A stretch of 64,000 bases of DNA from Blautia sp. An249 (lineage in GTDB: Bacteria > Bacillota > Clostridia > Lachnospirales > Lachnospiraceae): assembly GCF_002159835.1 (NCBI RefSeq), contig NZ_NFJL01000003.1, positions 1-64,000 of the forward strand, written 5' to 3'. The notes below the pieces were generated by a model that was not told the DNA's origin, made no database searches, and saw nothing but the letters and a program-made list of their open reading frames with translations. Position 1 is the stretch's first letter, and each line of letters begins with the position of its first letter. Positions 45,350 through 54,050 of this stretch are shown in pieces. The translations under genes were made by a program, and so were the position numbers.

Positions 45350-46059
45350 GAAAATATATAAAAATTCTTCGGAAGCAGCAAGAAAACACTTTCTGGCAAA
45401 CGTTCTGCTATGATACAAATAAATCGCAGATTTCCATAGCACATGTGCTTTTGGAATTGAATCAAAGGAGTCCCTTGAAGGACATAGAAGGAAAAGAAGC
45501 AGAACCTATTCAATGGGAATGTAATTGCCAGCAGGGAAAATGCGGAGCCTGTGCAATGCTGATCGATGGTTTTCCGGCATTAGCCTGTGAAGAAAAACTG
45601 GATATTCATATGGACACAGTGGAGCTGATGCCTTTACAGAAATTTCCTGTTGTGAAGGATTTGATCGTGGATAGGAGTTCAGTTTTTGAAAATTTAAAGA
45701 AAATGCAGGTTTGGATAAAAGGAAAAGGTCCGGTAAAACAGGAAAACCAGAAGGAGGCTTATTGCGCTTCGCAATGTCTGCAATGTGGATGTTGTCTGGA
45801 AATTTGTACCAGCTATACGGGTGGAGATGAGTTCCTGGGAATGGCGGTACTTGCTCCCTCTGTCAGAATTTTTTCTGTTTCAAAAGGAAAGGAAAAAGAT
45901 TTGATGCTGAAAAAATATCGAAGGTATGTATATGAGGGCTGTGATGAATTTCATGCCTGTGACCACGTTTGCCCTGTAAAGCTGCCACTGGCACAGCTTA
46001 TGGCGCATATGAACGCACAAATAAAAAAAGCAGTAGGAGGAGATAGAAATGAAGAATGA
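45346..46059 (+). CDS. Fumarate reductase/succinate dehydrogenase-type iron-sulfur subunit
   Basis: A 237-aa electron-transfer subunit. The N-terminal plant-type 2Fe-2S site is C61-x4-C66-x2-C69-x11-C81, followed by CLQCGCCLEIC and a later CDHVCP group that can hold 4Fe-4S and 3Fe-4S-type clusters, as in SdhB/FrdB. It overlaps the flavoprotein gene (ATGA) and in turn is overlapped by the DUF3786 gene by 11 bases, so the three proteins should be made together. The electron donor is not encoded nearby. Confidence 0.88.
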   Translation: MRKYIKILRKQQENTFWQTFCYDTNKSQISIAHVLLELNQRSPLKDIEGKEAEPIQWECNCQQGKCGACAMLIDGFPALACEEKLDIHMDTVELMPLQKFPVVKDLIVDRSSVFENLKKMQVWIKGKGPVKQENQKEAYCASQCLQCGCCLEICTSYTGGDEFLGMAVLAPSVRIFSVSKGKEKDLMLKKYRRYVYEGCDEFHACDHVCPVKLPLAQLMAHMNAQIKKAVGGDRNEE

Positions 46060-46714
46060 GTTTCAAGCAGAAGAGACAAATAATTATGAGAAATGGTGTG
46101 AGCAGTGGCGGGAAAAATTTCTGGATATGGACCAGGAAAAATTAAAAATACTGCTGCCGGAATTAAAAGAAGAAGGCGACTGGCTGACAATTTGTCATTT
46201 TGGAAGAAAACTGGGGATTCATAAAGATATTGGAAATATCAGGGCGATGGAGGATGACGAGCCGGTAACCTGCTATGAAAAATTGAATATTTACACTTTA
46301 TTCGGGTATGTGACTTCGTTGGCATATTTCAAAAATGAGTGGGTAAAGTTTGAAAAATTAAAGAATACAGCTCCGTTTTCAAAGGCATTTCAGCAGGGAA
46401 TCATAGATCCTTTTTCAAGAATGTTCCATGAGCATACGAGAGAATTAGAAGAAGCTCTTCAGAAGATGGGAGGTAAAAAAATAACATGGTCGGATGTAGG
46501 GTATGAATTAAATGCATTCGAATGTATTCCGGTTCGATTCCTTTTTTGGGAGGGAGATGAGGAATTTCCATCGCAGGGAAATCTTCTTTTTGATGCCAGT
46601 GCTACAGATTTTATTCATGGGGAAAGTATCGTAACCATTGCGGCTGTGGGGTTGGACAGAATTGCAAAACAGGCGGGAGTATCAAGAGATGCCAGCGCTT
46701 TTCCTGTTTTCTGA
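46049..46714 (+). CDS. DUF3786 protein, third gene of the Rrf2-controlled operon
   Basis: A 221-aa DUF3786 protein, recognised by LTICHFGRKLGIHKDIGNI near the middle and the C-terminal LLFDASATDFIHGESIVTIAAVGLDRI. DUF3786 proteins occur in anaerobes, often near corrinoid or Fe-S enzymes, but have no assigned reaction. It has no Cys cluster and no membrane helix; the single conserved-looking Cys and His residues could bind a cofactor. GGAGGAG lies before the ATG, inside the Fe-S gene. The tight overlap suggests a partner or maturation factor of the flavoprotein pair. Confidence 0.8.
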   Translation: MKNEFQAEETNNYEKWCEQWREKFLDMDQEKLKILLPELKEEGDWLTICHFGRKLGIHKDIGNIRAMEDDEPVTCYEKLNIYTLFGYVTSLAYFKNEWVKFEKLKNTAPFSKAFQQGIIDPFSRMFHEHTRELEEALQKMGGKKITWSDVGYELNAFECIPVRFLFWEGDEEFPSQGNLLFDASATDFIHGESIVTIAAVGLDRIAKQAGVSRDASAFPVF

Positions 46715-46883
46715 GATGGTGTGAATAGAGTTACTAGGTTGATATCTGCTAATCCAAAGCTGTATTCTTGAATGAAAAATGTGCTATCTATGATTAGAAA
46801 GGAATGGTTGGATGGTTCAATACCTTCTTCATACCATCGGCATGGTAGTGGTGGCTACCCAGGAGGATATGGACAGGTTCTGA
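46715..46883 (+). other. Intergenic stretch with a 23-codon ORF
   Basis: After the DUF3786 gene there is no complete gene until 47006. A short frame at 46812-46883 (MVQYLLHTIGMVVVATQEDM...) looks protein-like and may be a gene remnant, but I cannot place it. The rest shows nothing assignable until the promoter at 46884. Confidence 0.25.
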
Positions 46884-46936
46884 TTGAAGCAGCATAAGGT
46901 CTTTGCTATAATCAGATCAGACATGCAAGCATGTCT
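46884..46936 (+). promoter_or_regulatory. Promoter with a palindrome at the transcription start
   Basis: TTGAAG 46884-46889, 17 bases, TATAAT 46907-46912, then the perfect palindrome AGACATGC-AA-GCATGTCT at 46919-46936. The palindrome lies where a repressor would block initiation, or it could form a 5' mRNA hairpin. Confidence 0.6.
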
Positions 46937-47005
46937 GCCTGGCTCACTGCCTGCGTAATAAAAAGAAAAGGGTTCTGAAAATCAACTGGAACAGCGGTGG
47001 AATTT

Positions 47006-48094
47006 ATGAAAGAAGAATGTTTGATCTGTAAAGCACCCCTGGAATATCTGAAGGAAGATGTAGAAATGGAGTGTGAACTGTGCCATAAAAAAGAAAAAAG
47101 CAAAACGAGATGTATCAATGGGCATTATGTCTGCAATGAATGCCATATGCAGGGGATTGACAGTCTCATTGGGATATGCATGGGGGAGACATCCAAAAAC
47201 CCGGCGATTATCCTGAACCAAATGATGGCTCAGCCCTTCTGCCATATGCATGGGCCGGAGCATCATATCATGGTTGGAATGGCGCTTCTGACAGCGTACA
47301 GAAATTCCGGAGGGGATCTTGATCTGAAGAATGCGCTGATAGAAATGAACAGCAGGGGACGATCTGTCCCGGGAGGGACATGCGGTTTCTGGGGAGCTTG
47401 TGGGGCAGGAATCAGTACGGGAATGTTTCTTTCCATTGCTACGGGGTCTACGCCTTTGGGAAAGGAGAATTTCGGATTGTCCAATAAGATGACGGCAAAA
47501 GCCCTGGGAGCAATCGGAGAAGTCGGAGGTCCCAGATGCTGCAAAAGGGATTCTTATCTTTCAATTCTTCAGGCCGTTGATTTTGTCAGAGAGAACCTAG
47601 GGATTTTTATGGAAAAACCGAAAATATGCTGCTCGTACAGCCGTCAGAATAATCAGTGCATCGGGAAACGCTGTCCATTCTGCGAAAGGAAAAAGAAGAT
47701 TGCTTTTATCTGTGTCCATAATTCCTGCCGGAGTCAGATAGCGGAAGCGTTGGGGAAAAAATATTTATCAGATTTTTGTGACTGCTATTCTGCCGGAACG
47801 GAGACGAAACCGCAGATTAATCAGGATGCGGTAAGGCTGATGAAACAGGAGTATGGGATAGACATGGAAAAAGAACAGTATTCCAAGCTGATTCAGGACA
47901 TACCGGAAGCGGATATTTATGTATCCATGGAGTGCAATGTGTCATGCCCGAACATTCCCGGCAGAAAGATGGTCAACTGGGGATTAGAGGATCCAACGGG
48001 AAAGGACGATGACGCTTTTCGGAATGTCATGCGTCAGGTTGAAGAAAATATACTGTATTTAAGAGACCAGCTAAGCAGGAAGAGATGTTTTTGA
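47006..48094 (+). CDS. DUF5714 domain fused to thioredoxin-type arsenate reductase (LMW phosphatase fold)
   Basis: A 362-aa two-domain protein. Residues about 1-205 are a DUF5714 domain with Cys pairs (CLICKAPLEYL, CELCHKK, CINGHYVCNECHMQG) and Gly-rich helices (PGGTCGFWGACGAGISTGMFLSIATG). From about residue 225 an ArsC/LMW-PTPase domain follows with the catalytic P-loop CVHNSCRS (C-x5-R), and the late CNVSCP and W-x-L-E-D-P segments that supply the further redox cysteines and the Asp. It may reduce arsenate or act as a phosphatase; DUF5714 itself is uncharacterised. ATG 47006 has GGTGG 5 bases upstream; a GTG at 46997 is an alternative. Confidence 0.8.
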   Translation: MKEECLICKAPLEYLKEDVEMECELCHKKEKSKTRCINGHYVCNECHMQGIDSLIGICMGETSKNPAIILNQMMAQPFCHMHGPEHHIMVGMALLTAYRNSGGDLDLKNALIEMNSRGRSVPGGTCGFWGACGAGISTGMFLSIATGSTPLGKENFGLSNKMTAKALGAIGEVGGPRCCKRDSYLSILQAVDFVRENLGIFMEKPKICCSYSRQNNQCIGKRCPFCERKKKIAFICVHNSCRSQIAEALGKKYLSDFCDCYSAGTETKPQINQDAVRLMKQEYGIDMEKEQYSKLIQDIPEADIYVSMECNVSCPNIPGRKMVNWGLEDPTGKDDDAFRNVMRQVEENILYLRDQLSRKRCF

Positions 48095-48174
48095 GAATAA
48101 GAGCCTAAGGAAAGCAAAAGGTTGATAGAAATTTGAAAAAGAGAGGGTAGTATCATTTGTAGGGGGGTGATTTT

Positions 48175-48848
48175 ATGGCGCCGAAAATACTTGTCGCAGA
48201 CGACGAAATAGAAATACGGAATATGCTAAAACGCTATTTTACACTTGATGGCTACGATGTGATTACAGCAGCCGGAGGACAGGACGCACGAAACAAATTG
48301 TCGCTTCAGCCGGACATTATTCTGCTGGATATAAATATGCCGGATATAGATGGCCTCTCTTTATGCAAAAGCATACGGGACTTTATTTCATGCCCCATTC
48401 TGTTCCTGACCGCTAATGTGGAAGACAGCGACAAAATCAAAGGCTTTGGCGCAGGAGGGGATGATTACATTGTAAAACCGTTTTCCATTGATGAATTAGG
48501 CGCAAGAGTATCCGCACATCTGCGGCGGGAGAGCCGCAGTAAAGTAAAAGCGCGGGTACTATTCAATGATTGTCTTGCTGTTGACTATACAGAAAGGGCC
48601 GCCTATTGGAATGGACAGGAAATCCCACTTTTGAAAAAGGAGTTCGATATAATCGAAGTCCTTTCGCAAAATCCAGACAGGTCTTTGATAAAGAGCGGCT
48701 TTATGAAGCGGCGTGGGGCTTAGACGGTATGGGGAATAATTCTGTTGTTGCAGAGCATATTCGGAAAATCCGGGCGAAGTTTGCAGCCATAGGTGCAAAG
48801 CAGTACATCGAAACAGTTTGGGGGGTGGGGTATAAATGGCAAAAATAA
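48175..48848 (+). pseudogene. OmpR-family response regulator with a frameshift
   Basis: The receiver domain is intact (phospho-acceptor D52 in DIILLDINMPDIDG, K101 in DDYIVKPF). The winged-helix output domain starts in frame 1 up to IEVLSQNP (about 48675), then continues in another frame as GQVFDKERLYEAAWGL-like sequence through SVVAEHIRKIRAKFAAIG and ETVWGVGYKWQK to TAA 48846-48848. One missing G near CCAGACAGG would explain it. It is either a real one-base deletion that inactivates DNA binding or a sequencing error. The 182-aa truncated product could still accept phosphate. It overlaps the kinase gene by 13 bases. Confidence 0.82.
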
Positions 48849-49999
48849 AGCACAAACTGCGAGACCTCTCCATTTTGCCGACCTTCATATTATTGTCAAT
48901 CGTCTTTATCCTGCTTGCTATGTTGTTGGCTGAGGTTGAAAAGACGATTTTATCCAATGCTCAGACAGAGATAGCTTTCCAGTACTCCAATATCGTAGAG
49001 GGCTTTAATTCTAAAAAGGTTTGGGGCAATCAGGCAGTATTTTGGCTTTCTCAACAGGATAGCAGAAGGATGTGGCTGTATGAAATGTGCCTGTGGCTGC
49101 TGCCGCCTGTTACCTATCTTATCTGCTTCTTTATGGCGGGGGTGACTTTTTATCGGAGTAAGATCAAAACACCGCTTGCCTTGTTGACTGTGGCTTCTGA
49201 ACGGATTGCAGACAATGATTTGGACTTCTCGCTTCAATACGACAGCCATGATGAAATGGGTACATTGTGTGTGGCATTTGAAAAAATGCGTTCTGCTCTG
49301 GAGACAAATAATCGCGAAATGTGGCGGCAAATGGACGAGCGTAAGCGATTAAATGCCGCGTTCTCTCATGATTTGCGGACACCACTCACCGTGTTGGAGG
49401 GTCATTTAGGTATTCTTCAAAAATATGTGCCAGACGGAAAACTATCATCCAACGACATAATAGATACCTATACAGTAATGGCCGGGCAGATGAAACGATT
49501 AAAAACTTATGTTGCCTCAATGAATACCCTGCAGCGGTTGGAAGATATACCAATCAATCGAGAATGTATCCCAACAGCAGATTTTATTGGTCAGTTACGG
49601 GATACCGGAAAAATCGTATGTAATGGAAAGCAGCTTATCTTTCTTAATGAGGCGACGGTTCCAACGCTTTTTCTTGACCCGGAAATCGTTATGCAGGTGT
49701 TTGAAAACCTCCTGTCAAATGCCGTCCGCTATGCGGATGAAGCCGTCACCATACAATGCCGGACAGAGCAAAACACACTATTTCTTTCCGTAGGCGATGA
49801 TGGCAAAGGCTTTGATGATGTTGCGCTCAAATCGGCAACAAACCCTTTTTACACTACCGGGGACGGAGAAAACCAGCATTTAGGGATTGGTCTAAATATT
49901 TGCAAAATCCTGTGCGTGCGTCACGGCGGAAATATATTGCTGTCAAACGGAGCGAAAAAAGGCGCCATAGTTTGTACCAGCTTTGATATGAAAAAATAA
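48836..49999 (+). CDS. Sensor histidine kinase
   Basis: A 387-aa membrane kinase. Two helices (about residues 14-32 and 85-106) enclose a short outer loop of about 50 residues. A HAMP-like linker, the H-box FSHDLRTPLT with His178, and the ATP-binding domain (N box ENLLSNAVRYADEA, G1 VGDDGKGF, G2 HLGIGLNICK) follow. It overlaps the response regulator gene and stands before an ABC transporter pair, the order of peptide-antibiotic sensing modules of BceRS-BceAB type. The HAMP domain and outer loop make it less like BceS itself and more like VanS/CprK-type kinases. Confidence 0.88.
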   Translation: MAKIKHKLRDLSILPTFILLSIVFILLAMLLAEVEKTILSNAQTEIAFQYSNIVEGFNSKKVWGNQAVFWLSQQDSRRMWLYEMCLWLLPPVTYLICFFMAGVTFYRSKIKTPLALLTVASERIADNDLDFSLQYDSHDEMGTLCVAFEKMRSALETNNREMWRQMDERKRLNAAFSHDLRTPLTVLEGHLGILQKYVPDGKLSSNDIIDTYTVMAGQMKRLKTYVASMNTLQRLEDIPINRECIPTADFIGQLRDTGKIVCNGKQLIFLNEATVPTLFLDPEIVMQVFENLLSNAVRYADEAVTIQCRTEQNTLFLSVGDDGKGFDDVALKSATNPFYTTGDGENQHLGIGLNICKILCVRHGGNILLSNGAKKGAIVCTSFDMKK

Positions 50000-50016
50000 C
50001 AAGTATAGATAATAAA

Positions 50017-50052
50017 AAATCTCCTTGTGGAAATCCACCGGGGGATTTTTTT
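50017..50052 (+). terminator. Terminator between kinase and ABC genes
   Basis: AAATCTCC and GGGGATTT plus the inner GTGG/CCAC pair form a stem followed by a T run. The ABC pair therefore probably has its own promoter in 50053-50129. Confidence 0.8.
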
Positions 50053-50129
50053 GATTGACAGATATTTGAAAATTGGGCGGTAAGCTGTATTCGTAACCCC
50101 ATAAGCAGCAGAAAAGGAGAGATAACATT

Positions 50130-50882
50130 ATGTTAGAAATCAGGGAAATTACGAAAACATACCGTTCAAATGGGATGGACTTTCCCGTTTTGAAAGGTGT
50201 ATCAGCAAGTATTTCAGATGGTGAATTCGTCGCAATCATGGGACCGTCCGGCAGTGGTAAAACAACGCTGCTCAATGTGGTGTCTGGCTTTACTTCTGCG
50301 GACAGTGGAAGTGTCCTGCTGGACGGGGAAGACATATTGACAGGGGATGAAAATATCCTTGCCGAAATCCGGCAGCGCCAACTCGGCTTTGTCTTTCAGG
50401 ACTTTATGCTCCTTAATGGATTGACAATCCGGGAGAATGTGTTTTTACCGCAAATAATCGCGGGAAGGCCCGCAAAGAGCATGGAAAGAAAAACCGAAAG
50501 TCTGCTTTCCATGTTCGGGATTGGGGACATTGCGGCGAAATATCCTGCTGAAGTGTCCGGCGGTCAAAAGCAGCGGGCCGCTATTGCAAGAGCATTGTCG
50601 AATAGTCCCTCTGTCATCTTAGCAGACGAGCCCACAGGAAATCTTGATTCCAAATCAGGCGCAGCGGTTATTGAGGCGTTTATAGCTGCAAACAAAAGCA
50701 TGGGCGCTACCATTCTAATGGTAACTCATGACGCATTTGCCGCTTCCTACGCTGATAAGGTAATTGCACTAAAGGATGGAATTGTATTTGGTGAGCTTGT
50801 GCGGCATGGAAAGCCGAAGCAGTTTTTGGATGAACTGCTGGACTTTATCCGAAAGGTTAATGGTGATGGATATGACGCTTAA
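50130..50882 (+). CDS. ABC transporter ATPase, BceA/LolD type
   Basis: A 250-aa ATPase of the MacB/LolD/BceA group. Walker A GPSGSGKTT (residues 38-46), Q-loop GFVFQDFMLL, signature VSGGQKQRAAIARAL, Walker B VILADEPTGNLDS, switch His MVTHDAF. It works with the FtsX-type permease that follows, whose start overlaps this gene's end. Such pairs give resistance to bacitracin- or lantibiotic-like peptides by freeing lipid II-cycle targets. The substrate here is not known. Confidence 0.93.
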   Translation: MLEIREITKTYRSNGMDFPVLKGVSASISDGEFVAIMGPSGSGKTTLLNVVSGFTSADSGSVLLDGEDILTGDENILAEIRQRQLGFVFQDFMLLNGLTIRENVFLPQIIAGRPAKSMERKTESLLSMFGIGDIAAKYPAEVSGGQKQRAAIARALSNSPSVILADEPTGNLDSKSGAAVIEAFIAANKSMGATILMVTHDAFAASYADKVIALKDGIVFGELVRHGKPKQFLDELLDFIRKVNGDGYDA

Positions 50883-52908
50883 TGAGATCAGCCGCAAGCT
50901 CATAAAGAATGACCGAAAGCAGTATGCGCTTTTTTTCTTCTCCGTTCTCTTTTCCATCATAATGACCGGGGCATACGGCGTACTGCAATACAGCCCCACG
51001 ATTACAAATGTACTGGCAGACGGCGGTTCCACGCAGACCATTTCACAAGGAATGTTTTTCGGCTCTATGCTTGGTATTGTCGTTTTCCTTGTTTATGCGG
51101 ACGTTTTATTTCTAAAATATAAGTCGCGGGAAATCGGGATTTTCCTTTCGCTTGGGATTGACGGCCGCAGCGTACAGAAAATCATTATCAGGGAGTTTAC
51201 AACCTTGTTTCAGATTGCCGCCTTGCTGGGGCTGATTTTGTCCGTTCCCTTTGCGTTTTTGTGCTGGACGTCACTGAACATTTTTTTGAAAACACAGGAA
51301 ACGGCATTTTCGATTGGCTGGGGAGGACTGCTAATTGCCCTTGTCTTTTCCGTCCTATCCTGGCTGATTTTGCGTGAGGTCAACCGCAGATATATTTGTA
51401 CCCTTGATATTTTGAAAATATTAAAAAGTTCTGATGAAAACGAAGGCACAAAAAGCGGAAATCTGCTTTTTCTGATTTTGGGGGCTGCTCTTGTTCCAGT
51501 GGGCATCATAGCCTTTTTCACATTGCAGAATATGGGAGGCTTCCTGAACGCGCTTCTTGCCTTTATGGGCCTTGCCGCTGCCGTATGGGGTGTTTATATT
51601 CTGATTATTCAATGCGCTTCAATCGGGGATATTCTGAAAAGATTTTGCGTTCAGGCCTATTACAAAAACATTGTATTTTATAACCTCTTAAAGCAGAAAA
51701 TCAGGCAATATACCCGCTCTATTTTTGCTGCGTCTTTGCTTATTACCTTTACTATTTTCGGTATTGGCTTTATCGCTGCCGGATTTGTGGATGGGTATAA
51801 TGTGGCGCTCAATGAACCATATGACTATACGATAAGCACCACGGCGGACAGAACGGAAATAACGCAACAGCGCATTTCCTCTATTGCGGAGGAAACAAAC
51901 ACGGCAATTACAGAAATTATCCGGCTGGATTGCCTTTTGATTGGGGTGGAAAACACCTACAAAGACGGATCCACCGATTGGGGTTCCCGTGTAATTGTGA
52001 GTGAAAGCACATTCGAGGAACTTTGCGGACAGGAAGTAACCGTACCAAAAGGAAGCTATACTCTTTGTTTTGATGGTTCCATGCAGTATAAGCGAAATGC
52101 ATTTCATAGCAGCAGCAGCTTGTTCTATAATCCGACCACGGGGGACGAGGCCGTTTATACGCAGAATGAGCCGATTTCTATTGACAGGCTGGTGAATTCC
52201 CGCTCTTTCTTTTCGTCCTTTTTAATCCTCAATGACGATGATTATATGGACATTTCATCGACGCTTGGGGCGGAATATAAGGCAACTACATTCCTGTTGA
52301 ATGTTGCCGATTGGCGCAGCACAGGAGTATTTCAGAACCGCATATTGGAAGAAGTAATCTCTGACAATGACGAGATGATTTTCACAAATTGGCATAACAG
52401 CGCAACCTTTGAAAAGACAGGAAGTAAAGCGGAGTATTTGTCTTATATTGGGAACGAAACCCGTATTGCCCGTGTATGGGCCCTTTATCCCCTGTCAAAG
52501 CTCTCCAGTGCAACAACACAGTTTGAGGCGTTTGCCATCTATCTCATGCTCATGCTGTTTATTGCAATTGTAGCCTTTGTGTCCTCTATCATGGTGGTGG
52601 GTCTTAAACTTGTCAGTACAATATGGGACGATGCAGCCGTGTACGAAAATCTCCGGCGTTTAGGCATGAAGCCACGCGGGATACGGCGTCTTATCACAAG
52701 GCAAATGGTCTTTGTCTATTTCATTCCCACTGTCTTTGGCTGTCTTGTCGGAGCATTTACAACATACCGGATTATGCTTGTTTCAGGTGTGATTTACATT
52801 GCGGAAACAATGCAGGTTGTCGGTGTCGCCTGTGGATTGGTGGCAGTATTACAGCTTTTAATTTTTGCTGTGCTACGTTCCAGAATTATTTGGAATTGTA
52901 TCTCATAG
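50872..52908 (+). CDS. FtsX-like ABC permease, BceB type
   Basis: A 678-aa membrane protein of about ten helices. It has a short N-terminal helix group, FtsX-type segments (MLGIVVFLVYADVLFLKYKSREIGIFLSLG), a large outer domain of about 215 residues between helices 7 and 8 (roughly from the DGYNVALNEPYDYTIS segment to the WALYPLSKL segment), and C-terminal helices. The large outer domain after helix 7 is the BceB hallmark for antimicrobial peptide sensing. The start is uncertain among ATG 50860, 50866 and 50872; all overlap the ATPase gene. Confidence 0.88.
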   Translation: MTLNEISRKLIKNDRKQYALFFFSVLFSIIMTGAYGVLQYSPTITNVLADGGSTQTISQGMFFGSMLGIVVFLVYADVLFLKYKSREIGIFLSLGIDGRSVQKIIIREFTTLFQIAALLGLILSVPFAFLCWTSLNIFLKTQETAFSIGWGGLLIALVFSVLSWLILREVNRRYICTLDILKILKSSDENEGTKSGNLLFLILGAALVPVGIIAFFTLQNMGGFLNALLAFMGLAAAVWGVYILIIQCASIGDILKRFCVQAYYKNIVFYNLLKQKIRQYTRSIFAASLLITFTIFGIGFIAAGFVDGYNVALNEPYDYTISTTADRTEITQQRISSIAEETNTAITEIIRLDCLLIGVENTYKDGSTDWGSRVIVSESTFEELCGQEVTVPKGSYTLCFDGSMQYKRNAFHSSSSLFYNPTTGDEAVYTQNEPISIDRLVNSRSFFSSFLILNDDDYMDISSTLGAEYKATTFLLNVADWRSTGVFQNRILEEVISDNDEMIFTNWHNSATFEKTGSKAEYLSYIGNETRIARVWALYPLSKLSSATTQFEAFAIYLMLMLFIAIVAFVSSIMVVGLKLVSTIWDDAAVYENLRRLGMKPRGIRRLITRQMVFVYFIPTVFGCLVGAFTTYRIMLVSGVIYIAETMQVVGVACGLVAVLQLLIFAVLRSRIIWNCIS

Positions 52909-52976
52909 AAAGATAGTATGATTACAATTCTTTTTTACTATGAAATTTATGAGTGTATCATAAATTTGCAAGTATA

Positions 52977-53004
52977 TTGAAAAGAACCAATTAACTTTTA
53001 TAAT
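52977..53004 (+). promoter_or_regulatory. Promoter of the lar-like operon
   Basis: TTGAAA 52977-52982, 16 bases, TATAAT 52999-53004, 33 bases before the first ATG, with GGGAGG as ribosome binding site. Confidence 0.6.
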
Positions 53005-53036
53005 AGACAATATAAAATGTCTGGGAGGTTAAATCA

Positions 53037-53510
53037 ATGAAAAGAGCAGCGGAAATCATTCATCTCTTACCGGAAAACAGAAAAAAATATCTGGAGAAGT
53101 ATACAAATCCTTCAACGGAAGCGGCTCGGATTTTATGGCAGGCAGGGATTCGGAAACAGTTTTACTATGAGTTTGGAGATGAAATTTTACGTACCTATGA
53201 GTACACGGGAAAGCAGTTTCAAGTGGACATGAAACGTATTTTGCAGGCAAAAGAAACAACGGATTTTTTCCTTCAGCGACGGAGAAAGGATGTGCCGGAG
53301 AAGGAGAGAGCAGCAACGGAGTGGTGGGCGCCTTTGAAATGGTACGGCGCCTCTCTGATGGCAGAGCCGCAGTCAGAAGAAGATGAGATGTCTAATAAAG
53401 AAGCATATCATCGTATGGTATCCGGAGAGATGTCAGAAGAAGATGAGGATATGGAAGTTTTTCACTTTATTTATGATGAAGATGACTGGAGCGAATCCAT
53501 TCATATGTAA
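53037..53510 (+). CDS. L-rhamnose mutarotase-like (DUF718) protein
   Basis: A 157-aa protein whose first about 110 residues follow the RhaM/DUF718 dimeric alpha-beta barrel pattern (LLPENRKKYLEKYTNP, AGIRKQFYYEF, and the late ATEWWAPL with the Trp pair). RhaM interconverts the anomers of rhamnose. The rest is an acidic tail (SEEDEDMEVFHFIYDEDDW) not seen in RhaM. No rhamnose genes are nearby. It is the first gene of an operon with larC2, larB and larC1, so its substrate may instead belong to that system. Confidence 0.65.
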   Translation: MKRAAEIIHLLPENRKKYLEKYTNPSTEAARILWQAGIRKQFYYEFGDEILRTYEYTGKQFQVDMKRILQAKETTDFFLQRRRKDVPEKERAATEWWAPLKWYGASLMAEPQSEEDEMSNKEAYHRMVSGEMSEEDEDMEVFHFIYDEDDWSESIHM

Positions 53511-53536
53511 AATGCAGAAAGGGAGGGGAAGAAGGA

Positions 53537-54040
53537 ATGGACATATATTCAAAAGAAGGTCTTCTGATACTGGTACAGATTGATCATCTAAGCGGCGAAC
53601 TTTTAGGCAATGTAATAGAAGATTTTTATGATGCCGGGGCAAAAAATGTACAGATAGTGAGTGCCATTACAAAGAAAAACCGTCCGGCGTATATGATTTT
53701 TATCGATGTCCCCTTCCAAAAAGCAGATAAAGTAGAAAATGTGATTATAAAAGAGTGTGGATCCTCAGGCTGGCACAGAATTTCTACCTGTCACCGTCAT
53801 ACCAATGTTTCTGTTCAGAAGAAACAAATAAAAATCCGGACAGAAAAAGGATATTACAATTTTGAGGCAGAAGGGAAGGTCATTAACGATGACTGGAAAC
53901 ATGCCAGACCGGAATATGAAAACTGTATAAAACTTAAAAAACTTCTTCTCGAAAAAGAAGGAATTTCAATTCCGGTGAAAAATATTCAAAACTACCTGTC
54001 CATGTTGTTTTATGAGGAAAAAAATGAACTGACTATTTAG
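53537..54040 (+). CDS. larC2: LarC2-like protein (C-terminal half of the nickel insertase)
   Basis: A 167-aa protein matching the C-terminal part of LarC: LVQIDHLSGELLGNVIEDFYDAGAKNVQI near the start, AYMIFIDV, and the EKGYYNFEAEGKVINDDWKHARPEYENC segment. LarC inserts nickel into the pyridinium-dithiocarboxylate mononucleotide (pincer) cofactor. In Lactobacillus plantarum LarC1 and LarC2 are joined by a programmed frameshift. Here LarC2 is a free gene, with LarC1 encoded 2.6 kb downstream at 56678. GGGAGGGG precedes the ATG. Confidence 0.82.
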   Translation: MDIYSKEGLLILVQIDHLSGELLGNVIEDFYDAGAKNVQIVSAITKKNRPAYMIFIDVPFQKADKVENVIIKECGSSGWHRISTCHRHTNVSVQKKQIKIRTEKGYYNFEAEGKVINDDWKHARPEYENCIKLKKLLLEKEGISIPVKNIQNYLSMLFYEEKNELTI

Positions 54041-54050
54041 GAGGAAATCT

